Positions 1 to 5,360 are shown, counted from the stretch's first letter. The stretch is DNA of 5,593 bases from Clostridia bacterium (GCA_017396925.1 JAFQKM010000071.1:1-5593); one strand, 5' to 3'. The notes: a model not told the origin generated them from the letters alone. A program made the numbers and translations.

Positions 1-9
1 ATATCTATT

Positions 10-30
10 CCTCCATGGGGTATACACCCC
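10..30 (-). promoter_or_regulatory. Possible leader hairpin and Shine-Dalgarno of a divergent gene off the left edge
   Basis: Read on the minus strand, positions 14-10 are GGAGG followed by an A/T-rich spacer that runs to base 1, so a start codon would fall at or just outside the window edge. Just upstream on that strand, 17-21 and 26-30 form a 5-bp GGGGT/ACCCC stem with a 4-base loop. The minus-strand ATG at 16-14 runs into TAG after two codons, so it is not the start itself. No strong minus-strand promoter was found. The presence of a divergent gene is inference. Confidence 0.3.
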
Positions 31-134
31 GAACTCTTCCTAATATATAATAATAGCACAAACAGAAGATGGGGAAAAGGCAGCGCCGCACGATTTTACA
101 AAAAGGTCAAAAATAACCGAAAAAGGGAATAATC

Positions 135-146
135 ATGCGGGCGCAT
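135..146. repeat. 12-bp palindrome ATGCG-GG-CGCAT
   Basis: Two perfect 5-base half-sites, ATGCG and CGCAT, are separated by GG. The site lies about 125 bases upstream of the importer promoter and could serve either that promoter or a divergent one. The symmetry does not extend beyond the half-sites. It may be a regulator site or chance. Confidence 0.3.
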
Positions 147-223
147 AAAAACCCTGGAAATGATTGTTTATGCAGAGGATATTCACTGACTTCTTTGAGA
201 ATATGCAAAAACGCTTGAAACTT

Positions 224-248
224 CACAAAAGACTGCAGAAATTTTGTG
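224..248. repeat. Inverted repeat CACAAAA-N11-TTTTGTG, candidate operator
   Basis: Bases 224-230 (CACAAAA) and 242-248 (TTTTGTG) are perfect inverted repeats. Their centre at 236 almost coincides with the centre of a CTGCAG palindrome at 233-238. The element ends about 22 bases before the -35 box of the importer promoter, an upstream position typical of activator sites. No regulator can be named from the sequence. Confidence 0.35.
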
Positions 249-270
249 CAAAGTGCCATACGAAAAGGGG

Positions 271-299
271 TTGCATATTTATTCCGGGCATCGTATAAT
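271..299 (+). promoter_or_regulatory. Vegetative promoter of the amino-acid importer
   Basis: TTGCAT at 271-276 and a perfect TATAAT at 294-299 are separated by 17 bases, a near-consensus housekeeping (SigA) promoter. Transcription should start near 306, giving a leader of about 58 bases before the ATG at 364. That leader carries a GATCAAA direct repeat (320-326 and 331-337) and a weak CCCG/CGGG stem. A promoter here also argues against any start codon further upstream, such as the TTG at 244. Confidence 0.85.
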
Positions 300-363
300 T
301 ATCCCATCGAAACAAACCCGATCAAAACGGGATCAAAGATCTATACGAAAGGAAAGAAGATTT

Positions 364-1152
364 ATGAAAAACATGAAAAAGCTTATGGCTATGCTGATGG
401 CCCTCATGATGATGTTCGCTCTGGTCGCATGCGGCGGCGAAGAGAAGGAAGAAGGCAAGGAAAAGATCGTCATCGGTACTTCCGCCGACTATGCACCCTT
501 TGAGTTCCACAAGATGATCGAGGGCAAGGATACCATCCTCGGCTCCGACATCGAGCTGGCCAAGAAGGTCGCTGCCGACCTGGGCGTAGAGATGGAGATC
601 AAGGACGTCGCTTTTGAGACACTGCTCAACGAGCTGCAGGGCGGCACCATCGATATGGTCATCGCCGCTATGAACCCCGATGATCAGCGTATCCAGCAGG
701 CCGACGCTTCCGATCCTTACTACAGCGAGGTCGATCAGATGCTGGTCATCCGTGTCGACGATGCCGAAAAGTTCAAGGGCGCCGACGATTTCGAGGGCGC
801 AAAGGTCGCCGTTCAGACCGGCACCATTTTCCCCGATGTTGCCACAGAAAACCTGCCCGGCTGCGAGACTCTGCTGCTGCAGGCCGTTCCCGATATCTTC
901 AACAACCTGCTCAACGGCAAGTGTGATGCCGCACTGGTCGACGGCAATGCCGGCCAGGGTTACATCGATGCCAACGACGGTCTGGTCGCTGTAGAGATCG
1001 ACTTCCCCGTTGTCGACGGTATGGCTGTATGGGTCCAGAAGGGCGATCCCAACGGCTACATGGAGCAGATCAACAAGACCATTGCCGAGATCACCGAAAA
1101 GGGCCTCTACGAGCAGTGGCTGGCCGATGCGACCACCGCTTCGGAAGAATAA
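364..1152 (+). CDS. Amino-acid ABC transporter substrate-binding lipoprotein
   Basis: This is the extracytoplasmic binding protein (SBP_bac_3, type 2 periplasmic-binding fold) that captures a polar amino acid and delivers it to the membrane permease. The 262-residue product starts MKNMKK, has a Met/Leu-rich hydrophobic segment and a lipobox LVAC with Cys23 as the lipid-attachment site. The mature part begins with an acidic Glu/Lys linker, then IVIGTSADYAPFEF (37-48), and GSDIELAKKVA (60-70). Arg109 fits the conserved arginine that binds the ligand carboxylate in HisJ-like proteins, followed by SDPYY (116-120). Gly153-Thr154 and Asp193 match other ligand-contact positions. The residue equivalent to HisJ Ser72 is Asn104, so specificity may differ. 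An upstream in-frame TTG at 244 would add 40 charged residues before the signal peptide and lies upstream of the promoter, so ATG 364 with AAAGGA at 348-353 is chosen. The ligand cannot be read from sequence. Confidence 0.95.
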   Translation: MKNMKKLMAMLMALMMMFALVACGGEEKEEGKEKIVIGTSADYAPFEFHKMIEGKDTILGSDIELAKKVAADLGVEMEIKDVAFETLLNELQGGTIDMVIAAMNPDDQRIQQADASDPYYSEVDQMLVIRVDDAEKFKGADDFEGAKVAVQTGTIFPDVATENLPGCETLLLQAVPDIFNNLLNGKCDAALVDGNAGQGYIDANDGLVAVEIDFPVVDGMAVWVQKGDPNGYMEQINKTIAEITEKGLYEQWLADATTASEE

Positions 1153-1173
1153 TTGAAGCAATAAAAAATCTGT

Positions 1174-1205
1174 ACCGATGCCGGGTTATTCCCGGCATCG
1201 GTTTT
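1174..1205 (+). terminator. Hairpin with short T-run between binding protein and permease
   Basis: Bases 1174-1185 pair perfectly with 1191-1202 (12 bp, loop TTATT), and the stem runs straight into a TTTT that ends at 1205. The T-run is short, so termination is probably partial. In binding-protein operons such a structure often stops part of the transcripts or protects the upstream mRNA end, so that binding protein is made in excess over permease and ATPase. No new promoter is obvious between it and the permease ribosome site at 1227-1232. Confidence 0.75.
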
Positions 1206-1240
1206 GCAGTGAAAAGATATATTTTTAAGGAGAGAATATT

Positions 1241-1945
1241 ATGACCCTTTGGCAGAGAATGACCAATTTCAGCTTCCTGCCGGATTATGCCCCCTATTTC
1301 ATCAACGGCATCATCTGTACCCTGCTTTTATCGGTGGTCTCGGTATTTGTGGCCATCATCCCCGCGCTCTGTCTGGCGCTGATGCGTCTGTCCAAGAGCA
1401 AGATCCTGCGCGGCATTTCGGGTGCCTACATTCAGGTGTTCCGCTCGACCCCTCTGCTGGTCCAGCTGTTCATCGTCTACTTTGGCCCCTTTACCGCCAT
1501 CACCCTCCCCTCTTATAAGATGTTCGGCTTCATCGATACCGCGATCTTCATTCCCGGTGTCGTTGCGCTGGCCCTCAACAGCTCGGCCTATGTTGCCGAG
1601 AGCATCCGTGCCGGTATTCTGGCCGTCGACAAGGGCCAGACCGAGGCTGCCCGTTCGCTGGGTCTGACCCAGGCGCAGACCATGCGCTACATCGTCCTGC
1701 CCCAGGCCATCAAGAACATCATCCCCACCCTGGCCAACGAGCTGGTCACCATGATCAAGGAGACTTCGGTCATCGGTTATCTGGGTGTACAGGATCTGAT
1801 GTGGGGCACAAAGACCACAGCAGGCGCCACCTTCCTGCCCCTTTCCCCCTATATTCTGGCTGCCGCCATCTATTTCTGCATCAACTTCCCTGCCGGCAAG
1901 GCGGTAGAAGCACTCGAAAGGAGAATGCGCCGTGGAGACAAATAA
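1241..1945 (+). CDS. Amino-acid ABC transporter permease (HisM/GlnP type)
   Basis: This 234-residue integral membrane protein is the channel-forming subunit of a polar amino-acid importer, of usual family length. Hydrophobic segments are visible at roughly 21-48, 70-88, 100-117, 174-188 and 202-217. VFRSTPLLVQLF (66-77) and NSSAYVAESIRAG (113-125) are hallmarks of the HisMQ family. The cytoplasmic EAA loop that contacts the ATPase is at 135-156 (EAARSLG, then IVLPQA). Only one permease gene is present, so a homodimer is likely. The start is set by AAGGAG at 1227-1232, 8 bases before ATG. The last 14 bases overlap the ATPase gene. It is separated from the binding protein gene by a hairpin, and probably shares its promoter by read-through. 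Confidence 0.95.
   Translation: MTLWQRMTNFSFLPDYAPYFINGIICTLLLSVVSVFVAIIPALCLALMRLSKSKILRGISGAYIQVFRSTPLLVQLFIVYFGPFTAITLPSYKMFGFIDTAIFIPGVVALALNSSAYVAESIRAGILAVDKGQTEAARSLGLTQAQTMRYIVLPQAIKNIIPTLANELVTMIKETSVIGYLGVQDLMWGTKTTAGATFLPLSPYILAAAIYFCINFPAGKAVEALERRMRRGDK
1917..1923 (+). promoter_or_regulatory. Shine-Dalgarno AAAGGAG that fixes the GTG start of the ATPase
   Basis: AAAGGAG lies inside the end of the permease gene, 8 bases before the GTG at 1932. The nearer ATG at 1925 is in another frame and too close to the site. This supports the GTG start and translational coupling of ATPase to permease. Confidence 0.8.
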
Positions 1946-2678
1946 GCTCATTCAGGTTAAGGATGTATACAAGCGCTTTGAAGACGGCAATATGACCGTT
2001 GCCCTCGATCATTGCTCGCTGGAGATCCGCAAGGGCGAGGTCGTCGTCATCGTCGGTCCCTCGGGCAGCGGCAAGTCGACCATGCTGCGCACCCTCAATA
2101 TGCTGGAGGTCCCCACCTCGGGCGAGATCATCTTCGAGGGGGTCAATATCGCCGACAAGTCGGTCGATATCAATGTCCATCGTCAGAAGATGGGCATGGT
2201 CTTCCAGCACTTCAACCTCTTCCCCCACAAGACCATTCTGGAAAATCTGACCCTGGCCCCCATCAAGGTCAAGGGCGAAGACCACAGAACGGTGGAGGAG
2301 CGCGCCATGCGCCTGCTGGGCATCGTCGGTCTGGCCGACCGAGCCCACGACTATCCCTCGCAGCTGTCGGGCGGCCAGAAGCAGCGCGTTGCCATCGCCC
2401 GCGCCCTTTGCATGCAGCCGGAGGTCATGCTGTTTGACGAGCCCACCTCGGCCCTCGACCCCGAAATGGTCGGCGAGGTTCTCGAAGTTATGCGCGACCT
2501 GGCCAAGCACGGCATGACCATGGTCGTTGTCACCCACGAGATGGGCTTCGCCCGCGAGGTCGGCACCCGCGTCATCTTCATGGATCAGGGCAAGATCCTG
2601 GTCGACGAAGACCCCAAGACCTTCTTTGAAAAGCCCGAAAACCCCCGTCTGCAGGACTTCCTTGCAAAAGTTTTATAG
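1932..2678 (+). CDS. Amino-acid ABC transporter ATP-binding protein (GlnQ/HisP type)
   Basis: This 248-residue cytoplasmic ATPase powers the importer encoded by the two genes before it. All nucleotide-binding motifs are intact: Walker A GPSGSGKST (42-50), Q-loop Gln92 in FQHFNLFPH, signature LSGGQ (145-149), Walker B VMLFDE (165-170) with catalytic Glu170, D-loop SALD (173-176) and switch His202. The FQHFNLFPHKTILEN stretch and the C-terminal FFEKPENPRLQDFL are typical of the polar amino-acid uptake (PAAT) subfamily, and there is no extra C-terminal regulatory domain of the MetN kind. It starts at GTG and overlaps the permease gene by 14 bases, so translation is probably coupled. It ends at TAG, 11 bases before a terminator-like hairpin. 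Confidence 0.97.
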   Translation: METNKLIQVKDVYKRFEDGNMTVALDHCSLEIRKGEVVVIVGPSGSGKSTMLRTLNMLEVPTSGEIIFEGVNIADKSVDINVHRQKMGMVFQHFNLFPHKTILENLTLAPIKVKGEDHRTVEERAMRLLGIVGLADRAHDYPSQLSGGQKQRVAIARALCMQPEVMLFDEPTSALDPEMVGEVLEVMRDLAKHGMTMVVVTHEMGFAREVGTRVIFMDQGKILVDEDPKTFFEKPENPRLQDFLAKVL

Positions 2679-2689
2679 AAATGCCGCCG

Positions 2690-2725
2690 CCCGTCTGCAG
2701 AAAGTGCAGACGGGTGTATTTTATA
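2690..2725 (+). terminator. Intrinsic terminator closing the importer operon
   Basis: CCCGTCTGCA (2690-2699) pairs perfectly with 2705-2714 around a GAAAG loop, followed by the moderately T-rich TGTATTTTAT. The 10-bp GC-rich stem is strong, but the T-tract is interrupted, so some read-through into the next unit is possible. The left arm is an exact copy of a stretch inside the end of the ATPase gene (2644-2654). Confidence 0.75.
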
Positions 2726-2742
2726 TCCAAAAAGTCTGTGTG

Positions 2743-2771
2743 TGGAAATATCTTTAGGCCTATGTTATAAT
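2743..2771 (+). promoter_or_regulatory. Promoter of the ATC hydrolase-family / M20 hydrolase unit
   Basis: TGGAAA (2743-2748) and a perfect TATAAT (2766-2771) are 17 bases apart. A TGn extension (2763-2765) precedes the -10 box, which compensates for the weaker -35. The start point should be near 2778, leaving a leader of about 25 bases with AGGAGA at 2791-2796 before the ATG at 2803. The unit therefore does not depend on the importer promoter. Confidence 0.8.
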
Positions 2772-2802
2772 ATATAAAAACGATTTTGAGAGGAGATTCC
2801 CT

Positions 2803-3495
2803 ATGGCATTTACAGAAAGAGTTCACGCATTTATCGCCGCCCGCTTCCACACCCGTCTGACCGAGCAGTTCGGCGAGCGCGGCCGCAAGGCCTTTGTTCA
2901 CGGCACCCAGTACTATGCTGAGCAGCGCGGCCGCCGCATGGCTCAGCGCGCCATCCGCGACGGCATGGAGCTGGATTACGGCACCTATCTGCAGTACGGT
3001 GAATGGGTCAATTCTCCCGAGATCATGGAAGAAGGCATCAACAATCTGCGCGAAATGATCAGCGTTTGCCCCGATTACGCGCTCAAGGTCCATCGCTGCC
3101 CCTGGCATACTCAGTTTAAGGAAATGGGGCTGATCGAGGCCGGTCACGAATACTGCGCGCATCTGGACAACTCCATCTGCCGCGGCTTTAACCCCTACAT
3201 TACTTATCTGGTCCCTCAGACGCTGCACAAGAGCGAATACTGCATCCACTGCATTAAAAATGCCGGCATCGAGGAAGGTAGGGCGTACCCCAAGAAGGAA
3301 GAATACCTCAAGCCCTTCGAGTACCATTGCGCCCATTCCTACTGGTCTTTTGCTGAGGTCACCGAGGCGATCTTTGGTGCGGAGGGCCGTCAGCTGAGCG
3401 CTGCCGTTCTGGAGGACTTTACAGCCGAATACGGCAAGGAAATGGCCGATAAGCTGATGGAGTACAAGCACGTCAATTTCAACGTCTGTGACTGA
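2803..3495 (+). CDS. L-2-amino-thiazoline-4-carboxylate (ATC) hydrolase-family protein
   Basis: The 230-residue soluble protein has no signal peptide or membrane segment. I recognise the ATC hydrolase family (the Pseudomonas AtcB type) from the block at 96-131, with CPWH (99-102), GLIEAGHEYC (109-118), an Asp at 122 and GFNP (128-131), followed by a Cys-rich segment CIHC (147-150). The characterised member opens the thiazoline ring of L-ATC to N-carbamoyl-L-cysteine, but most members in anaerobes are untested, so the substrate here is inferred. Eight cysteines and several histidines suggest a metal site, redox role or thiol chemistry. The N-terminal 60 residues are basic and probably helical. 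The start is supported by AGGAGA 6 bases upstream. The stop lies 14 bases before the M20 hydrolase gene, with that gene's ribosome site in between, so the two are almost certainly cotranscribed. Confidence 0.75.
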   Translation: MAFTERVHAFIAARFHTRLTEQFGERGRKAFVHGTQYYAEQRGRRMAQRAIRDGMELDYGTYLQYGEWVNSPEIMEEGINNLREMISVCPDYALKVHRCPWHTQFKEMGLIEAGHEYCAHLDNSICRGFNPYITYLVPQTLHKSEYCIHCIKNAGIEEGRAYPKKEEYLKPFEYHCAHSYWSFAEVTEAIFGAEGRQLSAAVLEDFTAEYGKEMADKLMEYKHVNFNVCD

Positions 3496-3496
3496 T

Positions 3497-3501
3497 GGAG
3501 G
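3497..3501 (+). promoter_or_regulatory. Shine-Dalgarno GGAGG that sets the M20 hydrolase start at 3510
   Basis: GGAGG lies 8 bases before the ATG at 3510. An in-frame ATG at 3495, overlapping the previous stop by one base, has no ribosome site upstream, and starting there would put the GGAGG inside the coding sequence. Confidence 0.75.
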
Positions 3502-3509
3502 CCGGAAGT

Positions 3510-4775
3510 ATGGAATACATCGTCAGTCAGAAAATAAAAGATCGTCTGGCTTCCCTGCTGGCTGTGCCGTCGGTCGCCGAAGGCTTTGAGCTGATCGAAC
3601 AGGACCAGGTGCGCTGCATACAGGAGCAGGTCGAGCTGACGCTCATCGAGGCCCCTACCTTCCATGAGGAAAACCGCGCCGCCGTCTTTAGGCAGAAGTT
3701 TGAAGAACTGGGCCTTGCCAACGTGCATATCGACCGCGGCGGCAACGTGGTCGGCACACTGAAAGGCACGGGTAATGGCCCCACCGTTTTGGTCGAGGGC
3801 CATCTGGATACCGTTTTCCCCTTCGGCAGCGTCAAAAGTGTTGAGGAAAAAGAGGGCTATCTTTATGCGCCCGGTATCGGTGACGACACCCGTGCGCTGG
3901 CTATGCTGCTGTCGGTCATCCGCGGCATCCAGGGCGCAGAGGTCCGTCATACCGGTGATATCATCTTCGTCGGCACCACCCGTGAGGAGGGCATGGGTTC
4001 TCTGGGCGGTATGAAGGCTTTTCTCGACGACAACGAGGGACAAATCGATGCTTCGATCAGCATCGACGGTGCCAATATCGCCGAGATCACCTATGAAGCC
4101 ACCGGTTTTAAGACCTACGAGGTCAACTTCTACGGCATCGGCGGCCATGCCTATATGGCCTTCGGTACTATGGCCAATCCGCTCCATGCGGCCGGACGTG
4201 CCGTTGCCAAGATCGCAGCGCTCAAGGTAGCCAAGGATCCCCGCACTACCTTCTGCGTGTCCAACTTCCACGCGGGCAACGATGCCGGTGTCCACGCCAT
4301 CCCGCCCAAAGCCACCATCAAGTTTAATTTTCGCTCCAATTCGGCCGAGCTGCTGGACGATCTGAACGACCGTATTTTTGCCGCCATTCAGGAGGCCTGC
4401 GACGAGGAGACCGCCTGCTGGGGCAAGGATACCATCACGTGGGACAGCAAGATCTACTGCGATGTGCCTGCCGGTACGCAGGATGTCCACGCGCCCATCG
4501 TCGAGGGTGTGTATTCGGTCATTGAGCATCTGGGCATCGAGCCGGTCATCAACCGCGGCGGCTCGACCAACTGCAATATGGCCATTGGAAAAAGGATCCC
4601 GGCCATTTGCATCGGCCGCGGATATTATCCCAAGGGAACCAAAGTCGATACGCTTGTCCATAATCTGGGAGAGAAATATCCCATCGAGGGTGCCTACAAG
4701 GGCGTACAGGAAACCTACCTCATGGCATTGCTCTGCGCCGGTGTTGAAGGCGTTCCTTCCATTATCGAAAAGTAA
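3510..4775 (+). CDS. M20-family metallo-hydrolase (peptidase T / carboxypeptidase G2-like)
   Basis: The 421-residue cytoplasmic enzyme should hydrolyse a peptide, acyl or carbamoyl amide bond using two metal ions. The M20 ligand pattern is complete: GHLDTVFP (97-104) with His98 and Asp100, the bridging aspartate in GIGDD (122-126), the general base and ligand pair Glu159-Glu160 in TTREEG, Asp186 in SIDG, and a C-terminal His384 in VHNLGE. The dimerisation or lid domain runs from about 200 to 310 and includes GGHAY (211-215). The GHLDTVFP motif resembles carboxypeptidase G2 and peptidase T-like enzymes more than the hydantoinase/carbamoylase branch. If the partner gene is a true ATC hydrolase, this one could be the second step that releases cysteine, but a dipeptidase or deacylase is equally open. 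An in-frame ATG at 3495 would add five residues; 3510 is preferred for its ribosome site. Confidence 0.92.
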   Translation: MEYIVSQKIKDRLASLLAVPSVAEGFELIEQDQVRCIQEQVELTLIEAPTFHEENRAAVFRQKFEELGLANVHIDRGGNVVGTLKGTGNGPTVLVEGHLDTVFPFGSVKSVEEKEGYLYAPGIGDDTRALAMLLSVIRGIQGAEVRHTGDIIFVGTTREEGMGSLGGMKAFLDDNEGQIDASISIDGANIAEITYEATGFKTYEVNFYGIGGHAYMAFGTMANPLHAAGRAVAKIAALKVAKDPRTTFCVSNFHAGNDAGVHAIPPKATIKFNFRSNSAELLDDLNDRIFAAIQEACDEETACWGKDTITWDSKIYCDVPAGTQDVHAPIVEGVYSVIEHLGIEPVINRGGSTNCNMAIGKRIPAICIGRGYYPKGTKVDTLVHNLGEKYPIEGAYKGVQETYLMALLCAGVEGVPSIIEK

Positions 4776-4787
4776 GACACATATTTT

Positions 4788-4828
4788 CGCCCCACGGAAT
4801 TTTCCGTGGGGCGGATTTTTTATTTTTT
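4788..4828 (+). terminator. Strong intrinsic terminator after the M20 hydrolase gene
   Basis: Bases 4788-4798 pair perfectly with 4803-4813 (11 bp, mostly G-C, 4-base loop), followed by GA and two runs of six T at 4816-4821 and 4823-4828. This is a textbook Rho-independent terminator that isolates the hydrolase unit from the sigma factor unit. Confidence 0.95.
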
Positions 4829-4835
4829 AAGTTTT

Positions 4836-4861
4836 TGAAACGAATGGCATATTTCTGCGTC
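4836..4861 (+). promoter_or_regulatory. ECF-type autoregulatory promoter of the sigma factor operon
   Basis: TGAAAC (4836-4841) and CGTC (4858-4861) are separated by 16 bases. This matches the promoter class read by ECF sigma factors such as Bacillus SigW and SigM (TGAAAC ... CGTA/CGTC). Transcription would start near 4869, about 18 bases before the GTG of the sigma gene. ECF genes commonly drive their own transcription, so recognition by the product of 4887-5360 is likely. Confidence 0.75.
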
Positions 4862-4886
4862 TAACAGATGAAAGGAAGGTGAGCAT

Positions 4887-5360
4887 GTGCAGGATTTTGA
4901 CGAGATCTACCGGCAGAACTTTACCGACGTCTACAAGTTCGCCGTCAGTCTTTGCCGCGATCCGGTGCTGGCCGAGGAGATTACACAGGAGACCTTTTTC
5001 AAGGCCCTGCGGCAGATCGACCGCTTTAAAGGCGAGAGCCGCCTGAGCACATGGCTGTGCCGGATCGCCCGCAATGTCTATATCGACCATACCCGCCGCC
5101 GTGAGCTGGCCGGTGATCCCCTGCTCGAGCAGCTGCCCGATGGGATTGATCTGACCGACCGGCTGGCCGACAAGGAAGCGGCCTATGCCATCCACAAGGC
5201 CCTGCACGGATTGTCCGAGCCATATAAAGAGGTATTCTGGCTGCGGACCTTCGGCGAGCTGCCTTTTGCCAAAATCGGCGAACTGTTCGGCAAGAGCGAA
5301 AGCTGGGCAAGGGTCACCTATTATCGGGCCAAAGTGAAGATCAAGGAGGAGATCCAATGA
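4887..5360 (+). CDS. ECF-family RNA polymerase sigma factor (sigma-70 family)
   Basis: The 157-residue protein directs RNA polymerase to a small stress or envelope regulon. It has the two ECF domains only. Sigma2 spans about 8-71, with VLAEEITQETFFKAL (27-41) and the -10 recognition helix around 47-71 (FKGESRLSTWLCRIARN, then YIDHTRRR). Sigma4 spans about 104-155, with a helix-turn-helix around 127-149 (AKIGELFGKSES, then VTYYRAK). The linker between them is short, as usual for this class. The start is GTG with AAGGTG at 4876-4881, and the ATG two bases earlier is out of frame. The stop overlaps the anti-sigma start as ATGA, indicating coupled synthesis of sigma and its inhibitor. The ECF-type promoter directly upstream suggests positive autoregulation. 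The inducing signal is not visible. Confidence 0.95.
   Translation: MQDFDEIYRQNFTDVYKFAVSLCRDPVLAEEITQETFFKALRQIDRFKGESRLSTWLCRIARNVYIDHTRRRELAGDPLLEQLPDGIDLTDRLADKEAAYAIHKALHGLSEPYKEVFWLRTFGELPFAKIGELFGKSESWARVTYYRAKVKIKEEIQ

Larger units (their letters stand above)
1..270. other. Upstream intergenic region without a convincing gene
   Basis: This AT-rich stretch has no open reading frame with a good ribosome site and coding character. It holds three visible elements, listed separately: a short hairpin and a minus-strand Shine-Dalgarno sequence at the left edge, a 12-bp palindrome at 135-146, and a 7-bp inverted repeat at 224-230/242-248. I saw no tRNA, T-box or known riboswitch signature on either strand. 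Its length and content fit a control region between divergent genes. Confidence 0.6.

Noticed and set aside
135..218. 27-codon open frame in the upstream region
   Set aside because: It has only a weak AGGGA upstream, no recognisable features, and ends before the importer promoter, so it would be on a separate transcript with no visible promoter.
216..243. ECF-type promoter at TGAAAC 216-221
   Set aside because: No CGTC or CGTA lies 15-17 bases downstream, and a housekeeping promoter is present at 271-299.
244..363. N-terminal extension of the binding protein from TTG 244
   Set aside because: It adds 40 polar and basic residues before the signal peptide, lacks a ribosome site, and begins upstream of the TTGCAT-17-TATAAT promoter.
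1..363. Riboswitch or T-box leader before the importer
   Set aside because: The predicted leader is only about 58 bases, with a 4-bp stem at best, and no T-box or riboswitch core was seen on either strand.
322..1161. Minus-strand open frame opposite the binding protein gene
   Set aside because: It is the antisense shadow of a clear binding protein, with low-complexity His/Asp/Leu-rich translation and no family motif.
282..1200. Similarity between 282-293 in the importer promoter spacer and 1189-1200 in the internal hairpin (11 of 12 bases)
   Set aside because: The first copy lies upstream of the transcription start, so it cannot pair in the RNA. The match is short and probably chance.
1328..3471. 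Minus-strand open frames opposite permease, ATPase and the ATC hydrolase-family gene
   Set aside because: They overlap well-identified + strand genes, cross a terminator and a promoter at 2690-2771, and show no domain signatures.
3495..3509. M20 gene start at ATG 3495 overlapping the previous stop
   Set aside because: No Shine-Dalgarno precedes it, whereas GGAGG at 3497-3501 is ideally spaced for ATG 3510. Coupled initiation at 3495 cannot be fully excluded.
3390..4661. Long minus-strand open frame (423 codons) opposite the M20 gene
   Set aside because: The + strand frame encodes a complete M20 enzyme with all metal ligands. The antisense frame gives no recognisable motifs and reflects the G/C-biased third positions of the real gene.
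3510..4775. Calling the M20 enzyme an N-carbamoyl-L-amino acid amidohydrolase outright
   Set aside because: Its GHLDTVFP and GIGDD motifs look like the carboxypeptidase G2/peptidase T side of M20, so the carbamoylase role is kept only as a hypothesis from gene context.
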